DNA from: Zeugodacus cucurbitae
Lineage: Eukaryota; Arthropoda; Insecta; Diptera; Tephritidae
Reading direction: 5' to 3'
DNA: 64,000 nucleotides
Assembly: GCF_028554725.1 (NCBI RefSeq)
Contig: NC_071671.1
Span: 50,242,001 to 50,306,000, forward strand
Position 1 is the stretch's first letter. Every line of letters starts with the position of its first letter. The notes beneath the pieces were generated by a model. That model did no database searches. It worked only from the letters and a program-made list of their open reading frames with translations, and had not been told where the DNA came from. The position numbers and the translations under genes were made by a program. Shown piece after piece: positions 11,901 to 25,733 of this stretch.

Positions 11901-14900
11901 TAATCGATTGTATGTTTGAACGCTCAAATGAGGTATAATCATTGAAATATGGAACCTTATCCTTATAATATTGTCGAACAGTAAAACTTTTAATATTAAA
12001 TCTGACCCTATAAGCGTCGAATATCAATAAGACTAACGTGGAACTTCTTAAAAAGCACTTAGTAAAAAAGTTTTATGTTCTAGGAACATTATATAGACAA
12101 GTGAACAAATTTACAGTTGTTTTGAGTTATACTAATGATCGGTATTTTTATGAGGTTATGTTTTAAGTAGGCTCGATTCCGATCTCAGTAAGCGAAACGA
12201 CCAACTGTAACATGAAGAAAGCAGATTTTTTCTCACATCCAAATTTAATGTGATCTTTCATTTCGGAAAAAATCACCTTTCAGAGAAGTATAGAAAGGAT
12301 TCATACAAACTTTGCAGTAGTTTTCTATTTCCGTTTCTATGTTCTAAATAATCGCTCAAATCAGACATCACAATAAGTATCGGGAATTTATTTTAATATT
12401 GAGGTTTTCTTTAAAAATAATCAATCTCTTCCGAAAAAATCTATGTCTTTATTCCAATATTAAATCGAAGATTCTCAGCTCCATTTCACATATATCAAAT
12501 ATGTCTCTATGAAACCGCAAATATAGTTTAGACTTGAAGATGTCACCTATAACGATACTCCTGTTGTTCAAAGAAGCCTCATCACTGTAGGGTGCTATTT
12601 TATAACACAACTCCTTCAGTCATCAGATAAGTCGAATTAACAAATTGCTCACAATCTAAACCCAAATCTTAAATGTAAAACGCACTTAATTTTTTATGAT
12701 CAATTAGCGACCACACTGTATGCAAATGCAAATGCAAAAGATCGTCATAAAAACTAATCGCCACACATTCAACAGCTAAGAGTTGACCTTTGGAGCCAAA
12801 ATTCGGTTGCAATTGCAGCTATTGGTATGAATGAAAGGCATAAACAGCGAGTTTTGGCCAATTGCATAACAAACTACATATGGATCTGCGAGTGTGTGGG
12901 TGCGGTGTCTGAGATTTACTGCATTGTTTATTTGAATTTATTATTATTTTTTCCTCAAACAATTCATTCTTTTAACTCATTTTATAGCATTTGATTTTTA
13001 TCTTTGCCGCTGGCAAGCGTGCACCTCGACCTTGTCGCTTGTTACTTGGGTGCATGCGCAGAGATGGAGCGATCTAATTCAACAGCAACAGCAACAATAA
13101 AACCTGCACCACCAACAAGAAAACTAGTCAAGCAACCAGAAAAACAACACACAAACCAACAAATTACATACAACACACATGTTTTTTTTTTACATTTACA
13201 CTTTGGTTAAGGTCATCGCTGAGGCGTTAAAGTGCGTTTTAAAAGCTCAAATGACTTTTCGCCGAAATGTGTACCAACATATGTAAACGTCTCCGCGCCA
13301 ACTTTGCCTTCAACTTTTCTGTAGTTTTTGGTATCATAAATCTCAGAAATCACCCGACATATTCACTTTACAGCCGGTCTAATGTAAAGGCTGTCCCAAG
13401 AGGGCAGATTGGTTGTACGAAAAATGCTTTAATCGAGTTCATATCCGAAAATAGTTAAATAAAAGCTGTCACCACTTCTTCTGATGATACGAAACTGAAG
13501 GATATATGCTTTTTTAGACTCTAAAATACTGACTTCGACTGAATTGTTGAAAGATCTTCAAGTCGAATTAGAAGAACGATTTAGGGAAAAAAAGAGTTTT
13601 AGATAACTTTAACCAACTCTCGAGATTTCTCATATATTTTAAGTCATCGTTTCAATATTTTAATAAATCGGGTTTGGTATGGTTCTCGAGATGAGGGGTT
13701 TCATTATCATTCAATATTTAGTCCATAATATTCAATGACTTTTACTCACTTTCGGATATCTTTGGATCCCAATCGTTTTCTAATCAATGCAGTCTCCGAA
13801 TAAATTATAAATATTGATTGGAACCAGCATCAAATCTTCACCAAAGAGTGTTGTTTGTTGGAACAAGACATATCTAGTAGGTCCTCATCGCAATCATAAC
13901 TATGCATTTTTAAATGTGGGAAACCTTTTACCGGAACTCAAGACCGAAATTATAGCTTTCAGGTCTTTGTCTATGGTTTTTGACTCTGAATACGGCCTAG
14001 AAAGGTTCTAATTCTAATAACTTACGGTTCTATGTGAGTCAACCTATGGACTAGTTTAAACATTTAATGGAGGTGTTCCAGACCTTATCTATAAAGTTAA
14101 TTAAGTTCTGAAGTTCCCTTCAACAATAAATTTTTAACCGGCATACCGAAATCACTAAAATAAGATCGCCGCTACAACCTTCTCGACACATCGCTATTGA
14201 AGAACCCTGTATCTAAACAACAATAGGTAACGCATACACTTCTAAGTTAGCGACTTTTTACCAAATACAAAAGTACAAAAAATAAATATTTTCATGCACC
14301 ATTATTCTTTGTTGTTTTCTCGTTTTCGTTACGTTTTTCGACATTAGCATTGCCACCAAACGCATTTGCGTTGTATGTTTTTATTTATTTACTCACTTTT
14401 AACGGCTAGTATTCGGTTGAAATTCCCCACATTTATCTGTCAACTGCCGTGTCTGTATGTTATGCGGTTGTTGTCAATGCCGTTGAAAAAAATTGCTAAC
14501 AACAAAAATGAAGAAAACCTCTTTACCGCTAATTGATTGGGTAAACAATAATAAGTTTGCAAATTTTGAACATTTTTCGTCAGTCAGCCAGTGTGAGTGG
14601 GGTGACTTATGGGTACTAGGTGTTTTACTACGACCTCATACATTCATATTATGTAGGTAAGTGGCCTGTAGGAATTTTCAGATAGTTTCTACTTGAGGCT
14701 AATATCCTCATAAATCTACTAGGGAATTCTCACTAATGCCTTTTTTGTAATTTTTACAATTTTTACTGTTACAAACTTCGATTTCCAGTCTGAAAAATAT
14801 TAAGAATAATTTTGAAATTCAGGCGCTTCAGCACATCAAAATTATATCTTTATAATGACAAAGTTATTAATTTAGTAAAATACTTCCGGTTTTGAAGTAT

Positions 14901-16559
14901 AATCTCTAACTTAGAATATGTGAGGAAGTGTAGCTTAAGATTTCGATGATACTGAAACTTTTGGAGTTCTGCTGATCTGTAGACATACAATATTATTTAT
15001 TATTCCACTTATTAATCCACTCATAAGATGCTTTCAGATTGAAAGCATATCTATTTATGTACATTCCGTGGGTGTTTTCATTATGGAAGCAAAAATTTCG
15101 AAAATGCTGAACTTCTCGAGTTGTGTGGATCAATCTTATGGTAAACATACAATATTTTTTATTCATAACCCATCATTCCACTTATCAGATCCCTACGGAG
15201 TGAAAGCAATTCTATTTACATTTCCTTGGTAATTTTGATGTGGAAACGAGGAAGCTTAAATTTCTATGCAAAGTTACTTCAACTGTTAGATAACTGTTTT
15301 TCAGTTTTACATACATACCTATCTGCCATCAAAGAGTTTCTCATACAAATTTATGAACGAGCAACTGAAAGCGACCGAAAGGCTCATTGCTCATTGCTAC
15401 AGATAACGTTTGATTATTCTTCCAGAAAGACCGAAGATATTTATCTAAACTAGATTTCTTCAGCAATGTTTACGACTCATTTTTTCACTAAAAAAACTAA
15501 ATGAAGCCAAATTAATTGAAAGTTGATCTGCAGTTATAGGCAATTTCTAGATATTATTTCTATTATAGAGCAAAGAAAGATTTCATGTACTGCACTCGAA
15601 AACTCAGCTCCAAATTCAATGTAACCTTTTTAGGAGGAAGATATCGTCACCACCTCAATTGTCGATATTTTTTCGCGATTTTTAACTTTGTCATATAAAG
15701 TGACCATTAATTTTCCCTTCTTAAGAGCTTGTTAGCTGGCGGAGATTGTAAGCATTTCTGTTGAGCTATTTGGAAATAAATGAGCTTTCAGTGCAGCGAG
15801 TGTAATTCAATACCAGACTTTCAGCACTTATTCAGCTCAAGATATTTTTAGCTGAATAAAACGCTGAATAAGCGCCTAGAAAGCTTGGTATATAGAGGAA
15901 AACTGTAAAATTAGATCGGCCATACTCCCTCGAATGATTTGAACGAATTTTTGCGACATTTTGTTTCCTTCCTGGTACTTTTGAACTAGAAAATGTTTAT
16001 TCATGACCAGAATATGCTACCAAGGAAAGAAGATTTCATAAAAATTGAGTTCCCCTTTATGAACGTCCAGAAAAAAGTTTCTGGAGAAACATTGTCCGGA
16101 GTTTTTGTGTCTTTTATGTAGTCAAAGCCGTTAGTAATTATAATAAAGTAGTTCGTGAAACATCAGCACATCTGAAATTAAGGAAGAAGTATTTGAGTTT
16201 TAGGAAGAGATTAAGAACCAAATAAAGGGCATTTACTGAACACCTTAATCCTGTGGTTATGCAGATAAAAAAAATTCGAAAAACACTGAACGGCAACCGC
16301 ACATAGAACTTGGAAGCTTTCGTGAAGTTAAAAATATTTCTCCGGAAATATATATATTTTTCAGTTTAACAAAAAGTCCCTGACTTATCAAACAACGCGC
16401 GTAAGAAGTAATCAATAAATATTTGACAAAGCGCAAATAGTTTAACAACAATCGGATGCATTGCAATAGGTGTAACATAAATGGCAATGCGCGCACAAAC
16501 ACACACATACATAAATACATATGTACATTTAAGCTACCATATGCCGCCCAGTGCACAAC
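9000..16559. other. AT-rich non-coding stretch
   Basis: No supported gene. Open frames are under about 110 codons, have no recognisable domains and mostly reflect AT-rich composition. Short CAA and CATA repeats occur at about 10.38, 10.90 and 13.08 kb. Confidence 0.5.
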
Positions 16560-16668
16560 ACGAGTGGTTTTCATTTGAACGATATAAACAAACCTGGCCT
16601 ACTGACTCACTGAACAACAATAAATAACATTAAAAACAATAACAACAATAAAGTCACACACGCCAAAG
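16560..16668 (+). promoter_or_regulatory. leader-like stretch ending in a consensus splice donor
   Basis: An ATG-free, A/C-rich sequence resembling a fly 5'UTR ends CGCCAAAG|GTAAGTAT at 16668/16669. It could be a non-coding exon of a plus-strand transcript, but no partner acceptor can be identified. Chance is possible. Confidence 0.2.
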
Positions 16669-17279
16669 GTAAGTATTACAAAATAATCACACATCGAGAG
16701 TTGAATGTATGTAAGTATGTATGTGTGTGCTTAAACGATGCGCAAGCAATCAAGCGTTATTAACAGCGCTAAGCTTGCGGTGTGGCGTTGGCGAGCGGGG
16801 ATGTTGGCGGTGCTGGCGGCCAATGGCCATAACCACAGACAATCAATGCGCGTGTGTCATGTTGCAAAGCCGGTTTTCATTGTCGTCATTATCGCCAGCC
16901 GCCGAAAAAGTGGAAAAGTGGGAAGGCGACAGTGTGTGAAAGAGCGTGAATGAGCGTGTGGAAAGGCGGAGAGAAAAAAGCAGAAAAGGAGGTAGCAAAA
17001 AAGTTGACAAGAGAAAATTCACTGCAATTACAAGTGAATATGTCTCAAAAAATGTAATGTGCTTGTGTGTATGTATGTATGTATGCATGAATGAGTAGAT
17101 AGTTTTTTTTTCATATACGAGAGCAATGAAAATCAGATTCACTTTTAATTGTGGCATTGTGTTGGTGTTTAACCCAATTTGAGTGACGCGATAACAGCCG
17201 ATGATTGTGCAAAGTTAAGAAAGATGTTGATGAAACATGTGCAAGTTGGTGTTGCTACTATTGTTGTTGTTTGTTTTTA

Positions 17280-18130
17280 AGAAAAAATAAAAAAATAAAA
17301 ACTTTTTTTTTTTTATTATTATACAAAATTAATTTAAAAAATTATAATAATAATAAATTAACGAAAAATGAATTTGAATATAAAAAATATTTAAATAATT
17401 AAACAAATTAAAAAAAAATTATTATAATTTAAAAATAATAATAATAAATTAATTAAAAATCAATTGAAATATTTATGTATGTATTAAAATTAAAAAGATT
17501 AAATGATTAAACAATATTAAAAAAATAAAAAACATAAAAAAATCATAATTTAACAAAAAAAAAATTAAATAAATAATCAAAGAAAAACATAATGATTAAA
17601 ATAAACAAAAATTAATTTAAAAAATTTAACAAATTGAAGTAAATAAATATTTAGAATTGAATTAAAAAAAAAATAAAAACTTAATTATTAAACTAAAAAT
17701 ATATAAATTAAATAATTAAAGAAATATTAATAACTTAACCAGAGTTTATAAATATTTGAAAAAAATAAAATAAAATAATCAATAAAAATTAAAAAAAAGA
17801 ACAAATCATATAATAAATAAATTTATGAAAAAATTTTAAATAAATAATTATAAAAATAAATTAAAAATAAAATAAAAAGTTAATAATTAAGCTAAAGTAC
17901 AAAAATGTGTAAATTAAATAATTTAAAAAAAAATTAATAATTACACCAATTTAAAAAAATTATAATAATAAAAAAATTAAATTTAATTAAAAAATTAAAA
18001 ATCTATATTTTTTATTATAACAAAAAAATAAAATAAATAAATATAATAAATAAAAATAATCAATAAAAATTAAAAAATAAATCAAAAATTTTAAGAATTT
18101 TAATTAAATAATTACTAATAATTTAAAAAA
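17280..18130. repeat. almost pure A/T low-complexity block
   Basis: About 850 bases in which G and C are nearly absent, made of irregular AAATTAATAAA-type strings with no fixed period. The borders to ordinary sequence on both sides are sharp. No coding is possible. It may act as a matrix-attachment or nucleosome-poor segment, or be a decayed simple repeat. Confidence 0.85.
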
Positions 18131-18347
18131 AAGTTGGTCAAAAGCTGGTACTATTAAGGGATTTTTGTAGTGAAGAAGCCGAATATAAGTAACACTGAGA
18201 GTAAGAGGAAAGTGAGAGAATACGCAGCAGAATGGCATAACAAGAGAGCCCTGATCAACTCATTAAACTCGCCTAATCAAGTGCAAATGTTGTACCGAAG
18301 AAGCAATCATTTTAAAGAAATAAAAAAATGCAATAAAAGCAAATAAT

Positions 18348-18370
18348 TAAACAACAACAACAACAAAAAC
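18348..18370. repeat. (CAA)n microsatellite
   Basis: Short run of CAACAACAACAACAA; similar runs occur at 10.38 and 18.66 kb. Confidence 0.7.
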
Positions 18371-19619
18371 GCCAAATACAACAACGCCTGCAATCATGCT
18401 GCATATGAAACGCTTTTAGCAACATAACGCACATTAACCGTTATTTATTTATTTATTTTTTAGACAGTGTCAAAGCAGCTGACAAGCGCTGACAATAGCT
18501 GCGTGTAAAACAACAAAAACACGGCATTTGCATACTTTTGTGTAAATGTGCAGCATTTATTTTTTACTTCTTTCATTTTACTTTTTTTATTTTATTGCTC
18601 TTTTTTTCGACGGCATCGCCGCGCAATGACTTTCGATCGTGCAAGCATGCAACCAACAATAACAACAACAACAGCAACAATGTACGAGACCCGCTAAAAA
18701 TAAAGATTTCATAATATATGTATAAAAGATGCTTATGAGGGGCTTTCTCTGATGCGCCAACATAACTGCACAAGGGTAATCCAGTTTAGTTTGTCTCACA
18801 TAACGGTTGATTGTTAAGACCACAATTCGAAGCTTCTTCACGTTTTTTGTCTGACTTTGACAAGCTTTTGCTTATGGGTATGTATAGTTCTCGTAAGTGA
18901 AATCCACAGCCGAGATTCCATGAAGTATCAATATTTTGTAGCCTGATAGCGGGGCATCTTGATGAAATTATTGTAAGAAGATTTCGCTATAGCGAAAAAG
19001 AGCTCACGAACACTCCTAACACTTTTAAAGTCCCTAAAACCTCCGAAACCAACAAGTGCAATGTATTAGAGCAAACATTATGAACAAAGTAGGCCAGCAG
19101 TTAAAATCTGTGTAAGCAGCATAGTTAGCGATAAGCTCGCTTAACTAACCAGTTACGCTCATTGTGTCTATTAAATATTGTTACTTTTATTTTTGCTTAC
19201 TTTGCTAATATCTTTGAGTCGTCTAAAAGATGCCAGACCTAAAATAAATTTGCACAAAGTCATATGTAATCGCTGAATGTTGTAAAACATATTAGCACTT
19301 GCTTTCGTATGTATGTATGAGTGTGTGCATTTTTTATATGTTAATGACTAAATTGGCCACAAAGAGTAATTTAAAGTCTTAGAGTCTATGCATAATTTTT
19401 AGTGCTTTAATTAAAAAATATTATTTTTTATTTCTTTTTTTTTTAAATTTATTTTTGCAAAATGCATATATTGTTTTAATGTCAACTACTGAATAAGTGC
19501 AGGTCATTTTTATAATTTTCTTCCTTTCAATGACTTTTCGAAAATAAAATTGTCAAATAAATGCCTTAAAATCTTAAATAAAACGAGTTTGTTTGACAAA
19601 CTATTTTAACTTAGGTAAT

Positions 19620-19905
19620 GTTCAAAAAATAACGGGAATTTTCTTTTTTTGGAAAAAAATATTTATTCAATCGTCTACATTAATGTATCGCCTTCAAAAT
19701 CCTCTCCTTTCGATATAATACACTTATGCCAGCGCTTCTTCCAATCGTTGAAACACTTCTCAAACTCGAATTTTTGGATAGCCTTTGATCTTACAGCGAT
19801 TTCTGCTTGTAAAACGACGGCCCTTTAATGTTCTCTTTATTTTCGAAAACGGGAAAAAGTCACACGTTGTTATATCTGGTGAATATGGAGGCTACGGTCT
19901 TTTTT
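19620..19905 (-). mobile_element. decayed mariner-type transposase 3' end
   Basis: The minus strand, read with several frameshifts and stops, gives YSPDIT-CDFFLFP, then LKGRRF, and near the end EKCFNDWKKRWHKCIIS followed by EDFEGD. That is the usual order at the C-terminus of insect mariner transposases. The outer end has AACGGGAATTTTC, plausibly part of the terminal repeat. The third catalytic Asp region is recognisable but broken. It runs directly into a LINE fragment at about 19.91 kb. Confidence 0.75.
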
Positions 19906-19914
19906 CAGCTCTTA

Positions 19915-20480
19915 TACCTTCAAGAGATGTTTGGGTGGGGAGGTGTCCTTGGAAGAGAGGCGCGTTGAGCTTCTTTACGCATGGGTCGAAGTTAGAGCAG
20001 AAGGATGAGGGAGGAGTTTGTTGTCGGGAACTTCTCATTATCCTCAGCTTCAGACTTTCGTACAATTGCAGCGTTTTTCAAGCGGAAGTGGCTGCCATAA
20101 AGGTTGCAGCGGATGCACTGCTGCGTAGCGAAGCAGCCTTCAGAGAGGTGACGATTCACGCTGATAGTAGAACGGCCTTGACCTCGATGACTGTGCGCTC
20201 CAAACTGGTAAAGGATTGCCAGTTCTCGCTATCAGTTGCAATCGGATCACTTCGCAATCAGACTTGTTTGGGTGCCTGGCCACAGCGGAATCGTAGCAGA
20301 TTGGAAAGCTGACGAGCTTGATATGCTGGGCACATCGGTGTCACTTACAGTGAAATGAGAACAACCACCATTATTCTCTTGCAACTTGCTTCTGGATGAA
20401 TCGGTTTCAGCTGAACTGATCAGGCGCTGGACAGTCTCCAAAGTTTCTTGGTTGCAATTTTTTTTGGGCATCCCCTCGAA
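19915..20480 (+). mobile_element. non-LTR retrotransposon fragment, RNase H domain (I/R1-type)
   Basis: The plus strand encodes FTHGSKLEQK (the DGS site is altered to HGS), CRELLIILSFRL, CSVFQAEVAAIKVAADALL (catalytic Glu of RNase H), and VTIHADSRTALTSM (third catalytic Asp). After 'LRNQTCLGAWPQ' the usual WVPGHSGI segment is frame-shifted. RNase H domains at the end of the RT protein are found in I, R1 and LOA-type LINEs. The first Asp is lost and several frames are broken, so the copy is dead. There is no tail or target duplication that I can see. Confidence 0.8.
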
Positions 20481-20936
20481 TTAGCGTATATACAAATAAG
20501 TCAAAAATCTCTGCAGAGTTGTGGTAGGTTCTAGGTTTGTCGATTCTTAAATTATGGTGAGGAGGTTAAATTTGATGACATCACAAAGGACTATCCTTAA
20601 TAGTCCAAGTGTGTTTTCTTTTTGTAGGGAACAGCCTTCATACCTTACCTAACCTAACAGGGTTACCATCATATTTTTTTTAATAAAAAGTCTCAGTATA
20701 TTTTGAACGCCGAGAGAAATGAAAAACTTTTTTTTAAGAGCGATGTTGCAACTGTAATTCTCAACACAATTATCACTATATGTACTTCTACTACGCCAAT
20801 TCTCCTTCACTGAACTGCAATAGATCAACTTATTTTGTTTATTATTTAGGTCATAATTATTTGCTTGCATCATCATATGTATCTATAAAAGAGTTTGTTG
20901 TATCTAATTTCATACAACAACAATATCAAGAAACTT

Positions 20937-20948
20937 TCAATATTAGCT
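20937..20948. repeat. left target-site duplication of RTE-like copy 1
   Basis: TCAATATTAGCT, repeated identically at 21602-21613, brackets the LINE insertion. Confidence 0.85.
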
Positions 20949-21601
20949 TCTTCTTCTTCTTCTTGACTGGCGTAGACACCGCTTACGCGGTTATAGCCGA
21001 GTCCAAAACAGCGCGCCACGTATCCCTCCTTCTGGCAGTTTGGCGCCAATTGGTTATACCAAGCGAAGCCAGGTCCCTATTCACCTGGTCCTTCCATCGG
21101 AGTGGAGGTCTCCCTCTTCCTCGGCTTCCACCAGCGGGTACTGCATCGAATACTATCAGAGCTGGAGCACTTTCATCCATTCGAACAACATGACCTAGCC
21201 AGCGTAGCCGCTGTTTTTTTATTCGCTGGACTATGTCTATGTCGTCGAATAACACATACAGCTCATCGTTCCATCGTCTGCGGTATTCGCCGTTGCCAAT
21301 GTTTAAGGGACCATAAATCTTCCGCAAAACCTTTCTCTCGAAAACTCCTAGTGTCGTCTCATCTGATGTTGACATCGTCCAAGCTTCTGCACCATAAAGT
21401 AGGACGGGAATGATGAGGGACTTGTAGAGTTTGGTTTTTGTTCGTCGAGAGAGGACTTTACTTTTCAATTGCCTACTTAGTCCATAGTAGCACCTGTTGG
21501 CAAGCGTGATTCTGCGCTGGATTTCGAGGCTGACATTGTTATTGCCGTTAATGCTGGTTCCCAGGTAGACGAAATTATCTACAACTTCAAAGTTATGACT
21601 G
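20949..21601 (-). mobile_element. RTE-like LINE copy 1, 5'-truncated, 653 bp
   Basis: The minus-strand frame (SHNFEVVDNFVYLGTSI ... ALDSAITA, stop before the tail) is intact and covers only the C-terminal domain after the reverse-transcriptase palm: LANRCYYGL, LLYGAEAW, LRKIYGPL, RRWNDELY, RLRWLGHVVRMD. The 3' end carries (AAG)n, the short tandem tail typical of RTE-clade elements. A perfect 12-bp duplication flanks it. The intact frame and duplication point to a young insertion. Such LINEs copy by target-primed reverse transcription and are often 5'-truncated. Confidence 0.85.
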
Positions 21602-21613
21602 TCAATATTAGCT
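21602..21613. repeat. right target-site duplication of RTE-like copy 1
   Basis: Identical to the 12-mer at 20937-20948. Confidence 0.85.
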
Positions 21614-21619
21614 AGCATG

Positions 21620-24600
21620 AGAAATACAAATATGATTTGAGTTAAGAAAGAGAGGCTGTGCCAATGTAGGCGTAAAATCTACGCGTTAGGTGGTCATATG
21701 CACCCGCGCACATACATACATACAAACTAATATGGATAATTATAAAAATCAACAATTTAGTTTGGTTTTTCTAAATATTCCCTCGCGTGGTTTACATAAT
21801 GTCGCTTGAACTTCAATAGGCATTTGATATATGCGTACAATAAAAAGGTGTAAAAATATTTATGACACAAAGTCATTAAATATTTTAATAAATATAATAA
21901 ATAAATACAAATTACATTTTATATGAATACTTAGATTAGTCGTGAAATCCCCAGCTTTATGCAGGAAAAAACCCATATTTAGTCAAATAGAATATCAATT
22001 TATTTGTCAATAACTGAGTTATTTGAAGTAAAGGTAAAGGTAGGTTTGTATAGAAAGAAAATTACTCAAACTTATAAAAATATGTTGTAATATTTGTCAC
22101 ATTTGTATGAAAAATACTAAAAATTACGTATACGCCATGTCCACAGTCATTTTAGATATGAAGAATGTTCTTAATCATTACATCAACTACTATAATTTAT
22201 GAAGACTGCTTCCTAGAAAGACTTTCAGTCCGTACGTTAGGATATTCCGATTCCCAATACTTGAAGTAGATGGTGATCTTATGTCTCTCCGATGTTTCCA
22301 ACCCGGTATTCTGGGGCCAATGAGTTAAATAATAATAATATAGAACGGTATATGCCGTAGGGAGAGTTGTTTAAACCAAAAGAATAAGTTTGTTAATTTA
22401 TGAATGTATTTCAATAACATCTGCCTACCCTATAACTTATTAAAGAGTCGCTCGAAGAGTCCTCATACAAATAATATACGACCGAGTACTCAAGTATGTG
22501 GTAGCCTTGTTCATTACCTTAAAGGACTCAAGAACACAATATCTTGTAGAATATAATTGGAAAATAAAACTTACAACCTATAACGAATGCATTATCAGTT
22601 CGTAAGTGACTTGACCTTGAAGTCTTTAAATGAAGAAGTCAAGATTTTGCTTCGGCGGTTTTGATGGACGTTATATGTATATTATATGAGGTATGAACTT
22701 TATGAACTTCCTATGACTCAAGTTGAATGCAATGAGTCGGAACATTCTGAATCCAACAAGATTGCTCCACAGGGAGTGGCGCTCATAGACCTATAAACTG
22801 AGTTGACCTCATCTTTTAAAGTGTATAAAGGAGCGTATAATTTTCCTTTCCACAGAATGAGTACTATTAAAGTGAATTGGCACCCCCAGAATCAGTATTA
22901 AATTCCGTTTGTGTTTAGTTTTGTCAGATTAGTTCTCTTTATAAGACTTCTTTAAAGTCCATGTGACGATATATTTCCTATTGGCTTCATTGGGCGCAGT
23001 TCTCATTAAAACATATTTCCATTAACATTGGAACAATTCAATTCATAATTTCTAAAATATTTTATATTACGAAATTACATCAACTCAACCGAGTAGTTAC
23101 TAACATATACTTGAGCTCACGTGCTCGTACTTGTCGTAACTTCATTATAAGAGCTTCGCATACAAATTGCTTTTGAAGATCTTGTAAAAACACACTTAAA
23201 ACTTAATTACCTGTTAGGGGACAAGTAAATACAGGAAGATGTAAATGTAGAGAAAAGGGTGCAGGGGAAAATTACGATTCCACCGGGGTTTTCAGGCATA
23301 CAGAGAGAGCTATACATCGGAACCCAACTTTAACGTTGGAGAAACTAGAGAAATGTAAATATAAATATATGTAAATATAATACCATCGGCATCGGCCAAA
23401 AATTGTAAATCGGTTGGACACTATACAATAATCAACCTCCGAGAACTAAGGATCTAAGGAGATCTGGTGGTCATTAGAACGAGGATCGCTGGATCAATGA
23501 TTGTGAAGTACTTGGCTTGAGACCCTGTAAAGTACGCTTGAAGATTTGAGCTCACATAAATTGCATTTCCACGTTGTGATAACCAATCGAGCAAAAGAAG
23601 AACAATATTGCAACAAAATATTACAGCAATTAGCAGTATGTTGGTTATTTTGACTACATTTTACGTAGGCAAGCTAAAACGTGGTCGTTCAATTAACACG
23701 TGGTATTGTAAATTGCAGTAGGAACTCTTTATATTTGTTTTTGTTGATTTTTGTGAAAACGCTAAAGCATCCAATTCAACATTTAAATAAGCTGTATGTA
23801 TACATGAGTGTCTGTACGTGCAAATCTGAAAAAGGTATAGGAAGAAAACTTCGTACTCCATATTCGTGGTACATTGGTCTCCATAACGAAAAAAAGGAAA
23901 AACAATTTGTCTGTCGCGTCTACGAAAAATCGGTGGCTGACCAAAAGAGAAGTAATTAAAATGTAAAGCATATTGTGTAGACAAACACACAAACCAATAG
24001 ACTTATGTCGCGATGTACGATTTCGGGGCACGTATAAATATGTATATTCAGATTACCATTTTCATATTTACTATATACATATATAAGTATACGGGTACTT
24101 ATAAGCACCTGTGACGTCCACACGTGTGTTTCGTCATAAGAATAACTTAATTCTGTTTGTCCAACACTTAAGTCAAAACCTAATTAAGACAAAAATTATT
24201 TATTGACCCTTTGCGTATTAAATTCGTAATTGTTTAAAAATCACGGATATAAATTAGATTCATTCACAAATGTTTTATTGATTTTATACCCACGCAACAC
24301 GTCCCTAATGAGTATAATACAGTTGTCATCAAAATAGGATAGATTTTGAGGTTATACAGGGTAATTTTATGAGTTGTAAAATTCGTAGAGTGACAGCTGT
24401 CAATCCAGCTGTCAAAGTGACCACAAGTTTTTCACAGCTATGACAGATCAAACTGTCAAGTAACAACTTAGTTTATATCATACTTCGTAAGACTACTTTT
24501 TGAGGGTACATAATGTCCATGGTCTATATCGTGGTGACTGACGACATTCGGAGCATTTTTTACGATAGTATTCTCGAAAACGTGGACTTTATAAGACATA

Positions 24601-25730
24601 GTCTCGTCGGTTACAACCCTAACCTTGACACAAATCAATTACTTCATGACTCTGTGTGAAGTTTTATATCGCTAATGGTCCAGATCGAAACTATATATGG
24701 TTTTGACTAGTCATTAATTAATATAAATTAACTTTGACACAAGAATATATTTGGTTACAAAATTACTGACAAGTGGGCGTAGCCTTGCCTTATAATAAAT
24801 TTGATATTCATATTTCAACCAGGTGATAAATTATGTTCAAAAGTGAAACTCTTAGCTGAAATTCCGTGTAACACCGTTTATTTAATGATTTTGAACCAAA
24901 TTTAATTCTTAAAATACTCATGATGTCATCTTAGAAAATTTTAAAAATTTAATGCCATCAGCTTAACTTACTTTAAAAACTCAAATCCCTAGTAGAGAGT
25001 TTCCTTGATACGTGGCGATTTTCTTCGTCTATATCTTCCACTTAAAAATAATATATTATATTAATGTTACTAAGTAATGTAAGAGTTTTTTAAATGCACT
25101 TAGCTGTAGTACCTAAGAACATCACATTTTTCGCGCTAGTAAAATACAAATGTACTTTTAAGTGTGCCGATTCGAACGTCTCTTGAACTTTAAAAATTGG
25201 CGTCGAATATGTACATATACAAATACTTTTCGAGAAGTCAAATATTGAAGGTACTAAGTGGCTTTAAATACAGCTAAATAAAAAAACGTTCCCTATTTGT
25301 TGGCTATATACAATAGACTAAGAGACTAAGTGTACATTAGGAAGGGTCCACTTACTTGGAGAAACAAATGGAATTATAAAGAAAAACTACAAAAAAATGT
25401 TTGCTGTGGCGTCTACAAATATATTTGTAGTTATAAATGTATTTTAAGGTCAACATTGACTTTGAAAAAATCACTTAGATTTATACAATACACAATTGAA
25501 TAGTATAGTATGTAGTATGCTTTTTTATTTTATATGTAAATTCACAGTTTTCACTTATATATTTTAATTTTCTTATAGTTGTTGATAATTTATACATTTT
25601 TGTGTTTTTTTTTTTTTAATATTTCTTAGTCTAAAGATTATTTTGTAATTTTTTTTTTTATTTTTCAATTCAATGTATGTTCTGCTCTAATGCAATCACT
25701 TTGCAGTCCTAAATATTAGTCAAAAGTGTG
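21620..25730. other. non-coding stretch without recognised elements
   Basis: Mixed AT-rich sequence with no supported gene. Overlapping open frames at 23.66-24.03 kb on both strands are unsupported by homology or splice context. Confidence 0.45.
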
Positions 25731-25733
25731 TAT

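Noticed and set aside
16721..17157. Several frames in a GC-richer patch
   Set aside because: Three competing frames, none homologous to anything I recognise; more likely a regulatory or leader segment.
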